Shown: positions 1 through 7,680 of the stretch, piece after piece
Layout: every line of letters begins with the position of its first letter
How positions within the stretch are numbered: the stretch's first letter is position 1
Assembly (NCBI GenBank): GCA_023453665.1
Contig: JAEXTA010000176.1
Location: 1-16,717 of the forward strand
Reading direction: 5' to 3'
Origin: Bacteroidota bacterium
GTDB lineage: Bacteria; Bacteroidota; Ignavibacteria; Ignavibacteriales; Ignavibacteriaceae
DNA: 16,717 nucleotides
The notes under the pieces: model-generated
What the model saw: only the letters and a program-made list of their open reading frames with translations
Told to the model about the DNA's origin: nothing
Database searches by the model: none
Made by a program: the position numbers and the translations under genes

Positions 1-734
1 GTATATTCACTGATTTCAAAACTAACCTGATTGATTTAATGAACCAGGCAAAAGCGCATATCCCGCACCAGGGTTCAAGAAGTATCCCGATTGATGTTGT
101 TGAAATACCTCCTCTAGCAGATAATCCTACAAGTCCCGATTTCACTGGACTTACAATTGAAATGAATGAACCGATAGTTTATTTCACAAACAGAGAATTG
201 AATGAACGTCCTGCAGATCCTGTTGACAGAAGACCTGAATTTATAATGCTCGAAGCTATAAGGAGAGCACGTGTACAGGAATTTCCTGAAGATTGGGTGA
301 GAGACCAGAGAGAAGTATTGAGAAGCGCAGGTGAACTAAGCGGATTGTCAGTTCCGGGTATTTCCGGAGTTTCATTTCCGGTTGTTGCATGCGCATTCAG
401 TAATGCGCGTCAGAATTTTGAAGCAACAAACTGGCGGGAATTACTTGCTATGAATTTAGCAACAGCGGCATTTCATGAAATAGCACATTGTAAAGCAGAA
501 ACAGATAACAGAGCAGCTAATCCCAGATGGAGAGCAGCGAGAACTGACAGTATTCACTCCGCATCAGGAGTAAGTGTACTGGCCAGTAATGGTGTTGGAA
601 GAACTCCGACTGCAGATGATTTTGAATTAATGGGTGCACATATGCTGTGTCCGATTAATTTTTACAGGTTAGATCAAAATATTGATGACCAGTGTTTTTC
701 AAATGGCTCAATTGCAACGTTAACACCAAGATAA
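1..734 (+). CDS. C-terminal part of a protein with an HExxH zinc-metallopeptidase motif (5' end outside the window)
   Basis: The reading frame is open to the left edge of the window. The residues before the first ATG (position 39) look like ordinary coding sequence, so the gene probably begins upstream and only its C-terminal ~240 residues are seen. Numbered from that ATG, the chain contains H146-E-I-A-H150, the zinc-binding and catalytic HExxH signature of gluzincin/metzincin-type proteases, inside a predicted helix (LATAAFHEIAHCK). H173 and H201 are candidate third ligands, but no family-specific third-ligand motif is recognisable. No signal peptide or membrane helix is visible in this part. 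It ends 24 bp before a DcrB-like gene, so the two are probably co-transcribed. The protein could be a protease domain, an effector domain at the end of a larger protein, or a degenerate peptidase-like domain. The HExxH motif is clear; the family and role are not known. Confidence 0.7.
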   Translation, partial: IFTDFKTNLIDLMNQAKAHIPHQGSRSIPIDVVEIPPLADNPTSPDFTGLTIEMNEPIVYFTNRELNERPADPVDRRPEFIMLEAIRRARVQEFPEDWVRDQREVLRSAGELSGLSVPGISGVSFPVVACAFSNARQNFEATNWRELLAMNLATAAFHEIAHCKAETDNRAANPRWRAARTDSIHSASGVSVLASNGVGRTPTADDFELMGAHMLCPINFYRLDQNIDDQCFSNGSIATLTPR

Positions 735-758
735 TAATCAGATAAACTTCAAAGTAAA

Positions 759-1343
759 ATGAAAATCCCGGATTACTACCGTCAGTTCCAAAATCAGCCG
801 GAACAGAAAAAGGAAGGAGAAAAATCTCCCGAAGCAAAACAACCTGTTTCTGCAGAAGTGAAAAAGGAACAACCCAAAGTACAACCAAAACCCGCTGAAG
901 ATAAGACAGTTATTTTCCAGGGAAATGGTTTTACAATCAACCAGCTTCAGGATTGGGAAGATAAAACTATTTATACACTTACCGGTCCGGTAACCGATGG
1001 AATAAAACATAACGTAATACTTAATGTTGAAGCTGATCTTCCTTTTGATACTCTTAAAGAATATGCTGAATACCAGATTAAAACGCTTGAACAGGAATTG
1101 AAAGGTTGTATGCTTTTAAAGCAAGGCGAAACAAAATTATTTGATGGTACTGAAGCTTATGAAGCAATATTCAAGTGGTATCCGTTAAATGATTTTAAAA
1201 TTTATCAGCATCAGATATATGTTCTTCACGAAAAAACCGGTTACAAACTGACTGCTTCTTTCACAAAAAAAACGAGACAAACTATAGGTCCGCAGGTTGA
1301 ACGTATGATGCTCTCATTCAAACCATCCCAGGCTTCAAAATAA
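759..1343 (+). CDS. DcrB/EagR-like protein (DUF1795 family), possible secretion chaperone
   Basis: This is a 194-residue protein without signal peptide or membrane helix, so it is probably cytosolic. Residues ~8-50 form a charged linker rich in Lys, Glu, Gln and Pro. Residues ~50-190 resemble the DcrB/DUF1795 fold: an opening strand then 'W-x-D-x-T' (QLQDWEDKT), a central 'G...AYEA' strand pair (DGTEAYEA), a segment like 'YQHQIYVLHEKTGYKLTAS', and a closing helix. In known type VI secretion systems, DcrB-family Eag proteins hold the hydrophobic segments of PAAR/Rhs effectors before export. Here it lies between an HExxH protein and an FHA protein, which fits an export or assembly helper, but no PAAR or Rhs gene is in the window. 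The stop lies 6 bp before the next start. There is no clear Shine-Dalgarno sequence. Family assignment is by pattern only and the function is inferred. Confidence 0.7.
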   Translation: MKIPDYYRQFQNQPEQKKEGEKSPEAKQPVSAEVKKEQPKVQPKPAEDKTVIFQGNGFTINQLQDWEDKTIYTLTGPVTDGIKHNVILNVEADLPFDTLKEYAEYQIKTLEQELKGCMLLKQGETKLFDGTEAYEAIFKWYPLNDFKIYQHQIYVLHEKTGYKLTASFTKKTRQTIGPQVERMMLSFKPSQASK

Positions 1344-1349
1344 AATAAG

Positions 1350-2858
1350 ATGAAAAATACCCAGCTATCTTCTTCACAAAATTCCGGCAGCCAGATACTT
1401 CGGGTTAAAATCGAAAGAGGAAACTCCGACCAGAATGAATATTTCTTCACAGGTTCATTTACAATCGGCAGATCAGATGAATGTTCAATCCGGATAGATC
1501 ACGGTGTGGTAAGCCGTGTTCATCTTGAAGTGGTTTTTGAAAATAATACATGGTGGCTTTCAGATAAACACAGCAGCAACGGAACATTTCTTAATGGTAA
1601 ACGAATTGAAAAGGAAGAATTAAAAGATGCATCAACAGTTTCTCTTGGCACAGACGGACCAATTCTTCATTTTACTTTTGAGAATAAAGTTGAGAAAACA
1701 CCTGAAAAAATTCCGGCAGCTGAAACACCTCCCTTACAAAAAGAAGACCCTTCCCTAACTCGATATATTAAACATTATTTTGATGAATCGGCTGATGACA
1801 GCAACGCAGGTGAACACACGAAACTAATGCGCGAAGCATTTAAAGTCGTTAAGAAAAAACAATCATCACGTTATATAAAGTACATAATAATTATTGCCGT
1901 TATCGCAGTACTTTCTGGTGCTTATGCTATATATCAGCAGTTAAAGGAGAATAAACAAAAAGAACTTGCTGAGAATATTTTCTATGATATGAAAACTCTT
2001 GATCTCGAAATTTCAATTTTAAAAGAACAACTTAGAGAAAGCGGCGACCCGGCAATAATTAAATCACTCGAAAAGTTTGATGAAAGACGGAAACAACTAA
2101 AAAAGAATTATGAACAGCTTGTCGCCGATCTTGGTATATACAATCTTTCTGAAGATGAAAAAATAATTGTGCACATGGCGCGGGAATTCGGCGAATGTGA
2201 ATTAACGATGCCCAAAGCCTTTATTGATGAGGTTAAAAGTTATATCAATAAATGGAAACAAAGCAAAAGATTAATCAATGCACTGGACAGGGCAAAACAA
2301 AACGGGTACATCCCGGTTGTTGTAAGTTACTTTATACGTGAACAACTGCCTCCGCAATATTTTTATCTGGCACTCCAGGAAAGTGATTTCAGAGAACAGA
2401 TCGTAGGACCATCAACAAGATATGGTTTTGCAAAAGGGATTTGGCAATTCATTCCGCAAACTGCTCAAAGATACGGTTTAAAGGTTGGACCTCTTTCACA
2501 TCAAAGTGTTTATGATCCGGGTGATGAACGGTTTAACTTTCCAAAAGCGACAAGTGCCGCAGCACAATACATAAAATATATTTATAATACCGATGCACAG
2601 GCTTCAGGTCTTTTAGTAATGGCATCTTACAACTGGGGTGAGGGAAATATAATCAAACTTATCCGTACTATGCCTGAAAACCCGCGCGACAGAAACTTCT
2701 GGAATCTTCTGGTTAAGTATCGCGATAAAATTCCCGATGAAACTTATAACTATGTCTTTTACATATTCTCTGCTGCTGTAATTTGTGAAAACCCGAAACT
2801 ATTCGGTTTTGATTTTGACAACCCGTTAAAAGAAGCACTTCAAATATTGGATAAATAA
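1350..2858 (+). CDS. FHA domain - transmembrane helix - lytic transglycosylase (SLT/GH23) fusion
   Basis: This 502-residue protein has three parts. Residues ~16-110 are an FHA domain with its phosphothreonine-binding signature: G40-R41, S55-R-V-H58 and SSNGTFLNG (75-83). A Pro/Glu linker and a Lys-rich stretch (KKKQ, 168-171) precede one membrane helix (~178-195). The positive charges before it place the FHA domain in the cytoplasm. A charged, probably coiled-coil segment (~196-260) leads to a C-terminal SLT domain (~325-490). That domain shows ALQESDF with catalytic Glu344, GIWQFIPQTAQRYGL and ASYNWGEG (425-432), closest in style to MltD-type enzymes. Such domains cleave peptidoglycan glycan strands to 1,6-anhydro products. 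The gene sits beside a PP2C phosphatase and a Ser/Thr kinase, which suggests that phosphothreonine binding inside the cell governs wall cutting outside. Domain calls are strong; the coupling is inferred. Confidence 0.92.
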   Translation: MKNTQLSSSQNSGSQILRVKIERGNSDQNEYFFTGSFTIGRSDECSIRIDHGVVSRVHLEVVFENNTWWLSDKHSSNGTFLNGKRIEKEELKDASTVSLGTDGPILHFTFENKVEKTPEKIPAAETPPLQKEDPSLTRYIKHYFDESADDSNAGEHTKLMREAFKVVKKKQSSRYIKYIIIIAVIAVLSGAYAIYQQLKENKQKELAENIFYDMKTLDLEISILKEQLRESGDPAIIKSLEKFDERRKQLKKNYEQLVADLGIYNLSEDEKIIVHMAREFGECELTMPKAFIDEVKSYINKWKQSKRLINALDRAKQNGYIPVVVSYFIREQLPPQYFYLALQESDFREQIVGPSTRYGFAKGIWQFIPQTAQRYGLKVGPLSHQSVYDPGDERFNFPKATSAAAQYIKYIYNTDAQASGLLVMASYNWGEGNIIKLIRTMPENPRDRNFWNLLVKYRDKIPDETYNYVFYIFSAAVICENPKLFGFDFDNPLKEALQILDK

Positions 2859-2880
2859 CATTACAATTTAACCTGACATT

Positions 2881-4752
2881 ATGCCGTCAAATAATCATAC
2901 ATCTCTTAAGATAAAATATTCCGGTAAGACTGATATTGGTTTAGTAAGAAGTGAAAACCAGGACAGCTTCGGAAAATACCCGGACGAAAACCTTGATCTC
3001 TCTAACAGCAAAGGACAATTGTTTATTGTTGCAGATGGAATGGGCGGACACACGGGGGGAAAACTTGCAAGCAGTCTTGCAGTCGAAACAGTAATAGATG
3101 CATATTCAAATTCGACAGGTCATAATGCAGCAGATGTTTTAAAACATTCCATTGAAACTGCAAACCAGAGAATATTTAAAAAGGCTTCCGGGTCAACAGA
3201 GTATAACAGGATGGGGACAACATTTGTTTCACTTTTATTAAAGGATAATACCGGAATAATTGGTCATGTCGGAGATTCACGCATTTATAAAATTGAAAAC
3301 AACTCTATCTCACAATTAACAGAAGATCACACTAAAGTAAATGAAATGCTTCGTGAAGGAATTCTTACCCCAAAGGAAGCAGAAAATTATCCTAACAAAT
3401 CTGTTCTGGCCCGTGCTTTGGGTGTAATGGAAAAAGTAAATGTAGATATTATAAAAGATATTACACTAAAAGCAGGTCAGACTTTTATTTTATGTACCGA
3501 TGGGCTTGGTAAAGTAAGCAGTGAAGAAATCCTGGACATCGTAAGAAGCAATTCAATTGATGCAGCGAGTGATAAATTAATCAATCTGGCAAATGAACGC
3601 GGCGGCAAAGACAATGTAACAATTCAAATTATTTCTGTTGAAGAAGATGAAAGAAAGTCTGCTCCGGAAGAGGAACAAAAAACCGTACCTGTTTCAAAAC
3701 CATTTGTAGAAAAGAAAAATAACAGCAAAAAATTCATCTACATTCTGCTGCTTCTTTTGGTAATAGCAGCCGGTTTTCTCTTGAAGGATTCCCTGTTAGG
3801 TGTTTTTAATTCTGAAGAAATAAAAGAGTCAGACAGCACTTCAATTATTCAGGAACCAGTTGACCCGGAAATCTCCAACCTTAGTGATGATACTTCTGAA
3901 CTGCTGACACTTGCTGAAAAAACATTCAATAACGGGAAAAGTGAAAATGCTCTTATTATTTATCAGAAAATATTGAGCAGCGAACCGATGCACCTTGCGG
4001 CATTACAGGGAGTAAATAAGGTAGCCGATTCTTTTTTACATGAAGCAGAAAAATTCCGCAGCAAGAAAAATTTTGTTGAAGCACTGAGACTATATTACAG
4101 AGTAGCCGAACTCCAGCCCGAAAATGAAAAGATTTATAGTCTTATTAAAATTTGTGAACATCAGATTATGTACGGGACAACTCCCGTTGAAACAAACATT
4201 CAAAATGATCAGCAGCATTATGCGCCTAAAGAAACAGTACAGATAGTAACAATAACCAAATTCATTTCCGGTGAATGGAATTACAACGGATTAAATTCCA
4301 AGCAGTATGAATTAAGCAACTCCGGTGTTTCATTCGCCAGTACGGCAATCGATAAAATTATTACTCTATCTCAAAGATTATCAGACATGGTAATATCAAC
4401 TGACATCAGAATGTTTTCTGCACCTGATGAATCACAGATTGGAATTGTTCTTAACAAAAACGGTGATTCTTATCTCCTCTTTTGTATAAAGAATAAAAAC
4501 AATGCTGCACTGATAAAAGTTTCGGATGGTAGTGAAGAAGAAATCTCTTCATTTAATCTTAGCCAGGCATCGGGCAGTGTATTTAAATTGAAAGTGCAGT
4601 GTTCCGAAAATAACATTAAACTGTTTGAGAATGATTCACAAATTGGTTCATGGACTTCCCAGGAAAAACTTACAGGTGAAGCAGGGTTTTATTCCGGGAA
4701 ATATGTTTCAGCAAGAATTTCGAATGTTCTTATCTCCGGAAAGAAAAAATAA
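2881..4752 (+). CDS. PP2C-type Ser/Thr phosphatase with membrane helix and extracytoplasmic TPR and LamG-like regions
   Basis: This is a 623-residue protein. Residues ~10-255 are a complete bacterial PP2C (PPM) domain: R23-S-E-N-Q-D28, DGMGGH starting at metal ligand D52, GTTF, GHVGDSRIYK, CTDGL with D207, and GGKDN with D244. All the expected metal-binding aspartates are present, so it should be an active Mn/Mg-dependent phosphoprotein phosphatase. A Lys-rich segment then a membrane helix (~284-302) put the catalytic domain in the cytoplasm. Outside lie a TPR-like helical region (~337-430) and a beta-rich domain (~461-620) resembling the LamG/concanavalin-like or DUF1080 fold. Most bacterial PP2Cs of this kind have only the catalytic domain, or a short tail after the helix. 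Its natural partner is the kinase encoded 43 bp downstream. The catalytic call is firm; the C-terminal fold is a judgement from pattern. Confidence 0.93.
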   Translation: MPSNNHTSLKIKYSGKTDIGLVRSENQDSFGKYPDENLDLSNSKGQLFIVADGMGGHTGGKLASSLAVETVIDAYSNSTGHNAADVLKHSIETANQRIFKKASGSTEYNRMGTTFVSLLLKDNTGIIGHVGDSRIYKIENNSISQLTEDHTKVNEMLREGILTPKEAENYPNKSVLARALGVMEKVNVDIIKDITLKAGQTFILCTDGLGKVSSEEILDIVRSNSIDAASDKLINLANERGGKDNVTIQIISVEEDERKSAPEEEQKTVPVSKPFVEKKNNSKKFIYILLLLLVIAAGFLLKDSLLGVFNSEEIKESDSTSIIQEPVDPEISNLSDDTSELLTLAEKTFNNGKSENALIIYQKILSSEPMHLAALQGVNKVADSFLHEAEKFRSKKNFVEALRLYYRVAELQPENEKIYSLIKICEHQIMYGTTPVETNIQNDQQHYAPKETVQIVTITKFISGEWNYNGLNSKQYELSNSGVSFASTAIDKIITLSQRLSDMVISTDIRMFSAPDESQIGIVLNKNGDSYLLFCIKNKNNAALIKVSDGSEEEISSFNLSQASGSVFKLKVQCSENNIKLFENDSQIGSWTSQEKLTGEAGFYSGKYVSARISNVLISGKKK

Positions 4753-4795
4753 ATTTTTATAAAAAAGAAATATTCAATTAGGAAATTATTCTGAT

Positions 4796-6514
4796 ATGGA
4801 TCCGTTAATTGGACAGGTAATTGATAACTATAAAATTTTAGAAGTTATTGGACGCGGCGGTATGGGCGTGGTATTTAAAGCGATGGATATGAATCTTGAG
4901 AAGATAGTCGCTTTGAAGATGATTGATCCGTTTCTTGCCCGTGATGAAAACTTTCTTAAACGTTTTAAGATGGAAGCAAAGGCGCTTGCTAAACTGGAGA
5001 ATAGAAACATAGTAGCAGTTTATGCTTTACGTGAAACCAGTATGGGCTTATTCATGGTAATGGAATATGTACGCGCAAAAACTGTTTCCGAGCTTATGCG
5101 TGAAAACGGAAAGTACTCAGTTAAAGAAACTCTTTCAGTAACCAACCAGTTATTAAATGCAATAAACCATGCTCACTCAGTTGGTGTAATTCACCGTGAC
5201 ATTAAACCAAATAACATTTTACTTTGTGAAGATGGAACGGTAAAAGTAATGGACTTTGGTCTGGCAAAAGTAGCGCAGGAACATGGTTCACAAATGACAG
5301 CAACACAAGCTGCTGCCGGCACTTTGTATTACATGTCACCCGAACAGATAAAAGGTTTAAAGAATGTAGATGCAAGAAGTGATATTTATTCGATAGGTAT
5401 GAGTGTTTATGAGATGCTTGCCGGGCGCGTACCATTTGATAAATCCGAATCCGAATATGCAATACAGAAACAGATTATTGAAGGGAAGATTCCTCCTCCG
5501 ACTAAGTATAATCCTCTAATTCCAAAGCCTTTGAATAAATTCATTCTTAAGTCAATTGATAAGGACGCGGATAGGAGATATCAGAATGTTGCTGAAATGA
5601 TAAAAGATCTTTCATCAATAGTTCCTGAAGAACCATCGGAAGAAGAAAAGACAAGAATAATAACCAACAACACTTCGATCAAAGAATATGTTGAGGATAA
5701 ATCAAAGAAGAAAAAATTGTGGATTGGTATTACTTCGGCTGCGGCATTAGTTATAGTTGTTGCATCATTTTTTATGTTTTTTAATAATGAAGATGATGTT
5801 CCGGTTAAACCTGTAAACGGGAAAAAACAACCCGGATCATTTGAAACAATTCCCCCTAATCTTTTTATTACTTCAAACCCTGTTGGTGCAACAGTCATGC
5901 TCAACGGAGAAAATGTCGGGGTCACTCCATTCTTCAGAGATTCATTAAAGACGGAAGAATACAATGTGGTGCTGTCTCTGTCAGGGTATGAAAAATGGAC
6001 AGAGAATAGTTTTAAATTGAACCCGGGCGCAAACACAATAGACATAAAATTAAAACCGGTTGTGGTACGTGGAAGCGGAGTTTTACTTTTAAAAATGGAA
6101 CCGGCAGGTACTATCATTGTTAATAATAAACGGCATTCCACTGAAAACAATGGAAGCGTGCGTGTACAGGTTCCTTCCGGTGATCACGAAGTTCAGTTTG
6201 TTCATCCGGTATATGGAACAAAAAGGACAAATATTAAAATTGAAAGCGATCAGTCAAAAGAGCTGACCTGTTATTTCAGGCAAAGGATTAATATTCAGTC
6301 ATTAAACAAAAACGGCAGTGCCTTTTGGGGAACAATCTATATCAACAATGTAAACACAGGTAAAACAACACCCGGAGATACATTATTAGGTCCCGGCACT
6401 TATAATATTACTGTAAAAAAAACCGGTTATAAAACTGTAGAGACTGACCAGGTTGTAAAGATCTCCCCTTCATTTGAATTTAAAACCCGTTCAATGGTTT
6501 TTCATTTAGAGTAA
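4796..6514 (+). CDS. Membrane Ser/Thr protein kinase (PknB type) with three extracytoplasmic PEGA-like domains
   Basis: This is a 572-residue Hanks-type kinase. The catalytic domain (~12-275) has the glycine loop GRGGMGVVF (19-27), ATP-binding K41 in ALKMI, the catalytic loop H133-R-D-I-K-P-N-N, D153-F-G and GTLYYMSPEQ. Thr residues in the activation loop are plausible autophosphorylation sites. A KKKK run then a membrane helix (~308-328) separate it from an extracytoplasmic part with three consecutive PEGA-like beta domains (~350-425, ~427-495, ~497-570). The first shows the typical pattern 'I-S-NPVGATVMLNG...VGVTPF'. PEGA domains are common surface or sensor modules in bacterial kinases and envelope proteins. 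With the adjacent FHA and PP2C proteins this makes a writer, reader and eraser set for phosphothreonine. The signal sensed and the substrates are unknown. Confidence 0.95.
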   Translation: MDPLIGQVIDNYKILEVIGRGGMGVVFKAMDMNLEKIVALKMIDPFLARDENFLKRFKMEAKALAKLENRNIVAVYALRETSMGLFMVMEYVRAKTVSELMRENGKYSVKETLSVTNQLLNAINHAHSVGVIHRDIKPNNILLCEDGTVKVMDFGLAKVAQEHGSQMTATQAAAGTLYYMSPEQIKGLKNVDARSDIYSIGMSVYEMLAGRVPFDKSESEYAIQKQIIEGKIPPPTKYNPLIPKPLNKFILKSIDKDADRRYQNVAEMIKDLSSIVPEEPSEEEKTRIITNNTSIKEYVEDKSKKKKLWIGITSAAALVIVVASFFMFFNNEDDVPVKPVNGKKQPGSFETIPPNLFITSNPVGATVMLNGENVGVTPFFRDSLKTEEYNVVLSLSGYEKWTENSFKLNPGANTIDIKLKPVVVRGSGVLLLKMEPAGTIIVNNKRHSTENNGSVRVQVPSGDHEVQFVHPVYGTKRTNIKIESDQSKELTCYFRQRINIQSLNKNGSAFWGTIYINNVNTGKTTPGDTLLGPGTYNITVKKTGYKTVETDQVVKISPSFEFKTRSMVFHLE

Positions 6515-6591
6515 ACCCGGTTGGGGTGACTCACAAATTTTCTATTCCAACAAGTAACTAACTTTTTTAGTTTTTACAATTAACAATTCAC

Positions 6592-6597
6592 AGGAGG
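6592..6597 (+). promoter_or_regulatory. Strong Shine-Dalgarno sequence (AGGAGG) of the 6604 gene
   Basis: AGGAGG lies 6 nt before the ATG at 6604. It is the only full consensus Shine-Dalgarno sequence I see before a gene here; the others have none or a partial GGA. It favours the ATG at 6604 over the in-frame ATG at 6616 and predicts stronger translation of this gene than of the kinase before it. It lies at the end of an 89-bp gap, the widest within the gene run. Confidence 0.75.
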
Positions 6598-6603
6598 ATT
6601 AAC

Positions 6604-7632
6604 ATGATTCCTAAAATGAACAAACAAAACTTTGTTAAAAGGATGTCTGTCTTTGCTTCATTGATGATCTGCTTATTAATATTTTCAGGAAGCACCTTAC
6701 TAGATGACCCCAAAACAAAACTCGCTGAAGCAGAACAGCTTTATAACTCTGCTCAGTTTGACGGTGCGATCGAAATACTTGTTGCTCTTGCAAATGATAG
6801 TTCTATCGATAAAGAAATCCAGAAAGACGCATTAAGATTTCTTGGAAGAGCATACACAGCAAAAGGATTATACGAGGATGCAAAAACTGCAATTTCAAAA
6901 CTCTTAAAGCTTGAACCGCCAATGGTAGTATTTAACCCGGATTATGAACCCCCGGTATTCATGAAACTTTATTATGAATCAAGGAAAGAACTTACAGGTT
7001 CATTTGCTTTGGAAAGAGAAGACCCCGGAATGAAAAACCTTGCAATCATAGATTTCAAAAACCGCTCAATAACGGAAAGAGAACAATATGACCCGATGGA
7101 AAAAGGATTTGCAGATCTTTTTATAAACAGATTAAACAACTCAACTAATCTTCGTGTTGTTGAAAGGGAACGAATTCAATGGATACTCGATGAAATCAAA
7201 CTTCAGAATCAATATGAAATGGATGGCGCAGTAAGGCTTGGTAAACAACTTGGTGTTCAATCCGTATTGCTCGGCAGCTTTATGGTTAAAGATGATGAGA
7301 TATGGCTTGGTGCAAGACTGGTAAAAGTTGAAACAAGTGAAATTCTTCTTACCGATGAAATAAGGGGTGATCTTGATGAATTCTTTGATCTAGTTGATCA
7401 GCTAAGCGCAAAAATATCAGAAAAAATTAATGTTACACTTAATGACTTAACACCGGAACAGGAAGCAAAAGCTCCTTCACTTGATGCTATAATGTCTTAC
7501 TCAATCGGTTTAAGTTACCTTGAAAAAGAAGATTACAAGTTAGCGTATGAAAAATTCCAGGAAGCGTTGAAATACGATCCTGATTACGAAAAAGCACAGT
7601 TAAAAGCACAAAGTATCGCGCCACTTCTCTGA
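6604..7632 (+). CDS. Exported TPR - CsgG/FlgO-like - TPR protein, no lipobox
   Basis: This 342-residue protein opens with a Sec-type signal (basic n-region KRM at 12-14, hydrophobic 15-27, small residues SGS at 28-30). It has no lipobox: the only Cys in the core, C23, follows Ile. Residues ~38-110 are TPR-like. Residues ~143-280 resemble the CsgG/FlgO/TolB-N (anticodon-binding-like) fold: 'AIIDF', 'GFADLFINRL', 'LRVVERERIQWILDEIK', 'LGKQLGVQSVLLGSF' and 'RLVKVETSEIL'. Another TPR pair closes the protein (~293-338). True CsgG secretin pores carry long inserted beta-hairpins; here the strands after LLGSF are short, so a pore is unlikely and a periplasmic assembly or scaffold role is more likely. 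The next gene is a lipidated paralogue of the same layout. Domain type is fairly sure; function is inferred. Confidence 0.85.
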   Translation: MIPKMNKQNFVKRMSVFASLMICLLIFSGSTLLDDPKTKLAEAEQLYNSAQFDGAIEILVALANDSSIDKEIQKDALRFLGRAYTAKGLYEDAKTAISKLLKLEPPMVVFNPDYEPPVFMKLYYESRKELTGSFALEREDPGMKNLAIIDFKNRSITEREQYDPMEKGFADLFINRLNNSTNLRVVERERIQWILDEIKLQNQYEMDGAVRLGKQLGVQSVLLGSFMVKDDEIWLGARLVKVETSEILLTDEIRGDLDEFFDLVDQLSAKISEKINVTLNDLTPEQEAKAPSLDAIMSYSIGLSYLEKEDYKLAYEKFQEALKYDPDYEKAQLKAQSIAPLL

Positions 7633-7666
7633 TAAACTGTGCCGGTGTTACTTTATTATTTTTAAT

Positions 7667-7674
7667 AAAGGAAA
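7667..7674 (+). promoter_or_regulatory. Ribosome binding site AAAGGAAA supporting a TTG start
   Basis: AAAGGAAA lies about 7 nt before the TTG at 7681. It supports TTG as the true start of the lipoprotein gene. The next in-frame ATG (7726) would remove most of the signal peptide, including its basic n-region. Confidence 0.55.
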
Positions 7675-7680
7675 TATAAA

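Noticed and set aside
5581..6150. Minus-strand open frame of 189 codons opposite the kinase PEGA region
   Set aside because: No domain, no signal and a composition typical of a shadow; the plus-strand kinase frame is unmistakable here.
1..6514. A complete type VI secretion or eCIS gene cluster
   Set aside because: No sheath, tube, baseplate, spike or AAA+ gene is in the window; only accessory-type genes resemble such systems.
6556..6575. AT-only hairpin AACTAA/TTAGTT followed by T residues, and TACAAT as a possible -10 box
   Set aside because: A 6-bp stem with one G-C type pair is too weak to call a terminator, and no -35 or lineage-type partner element accompanies TACAAT.
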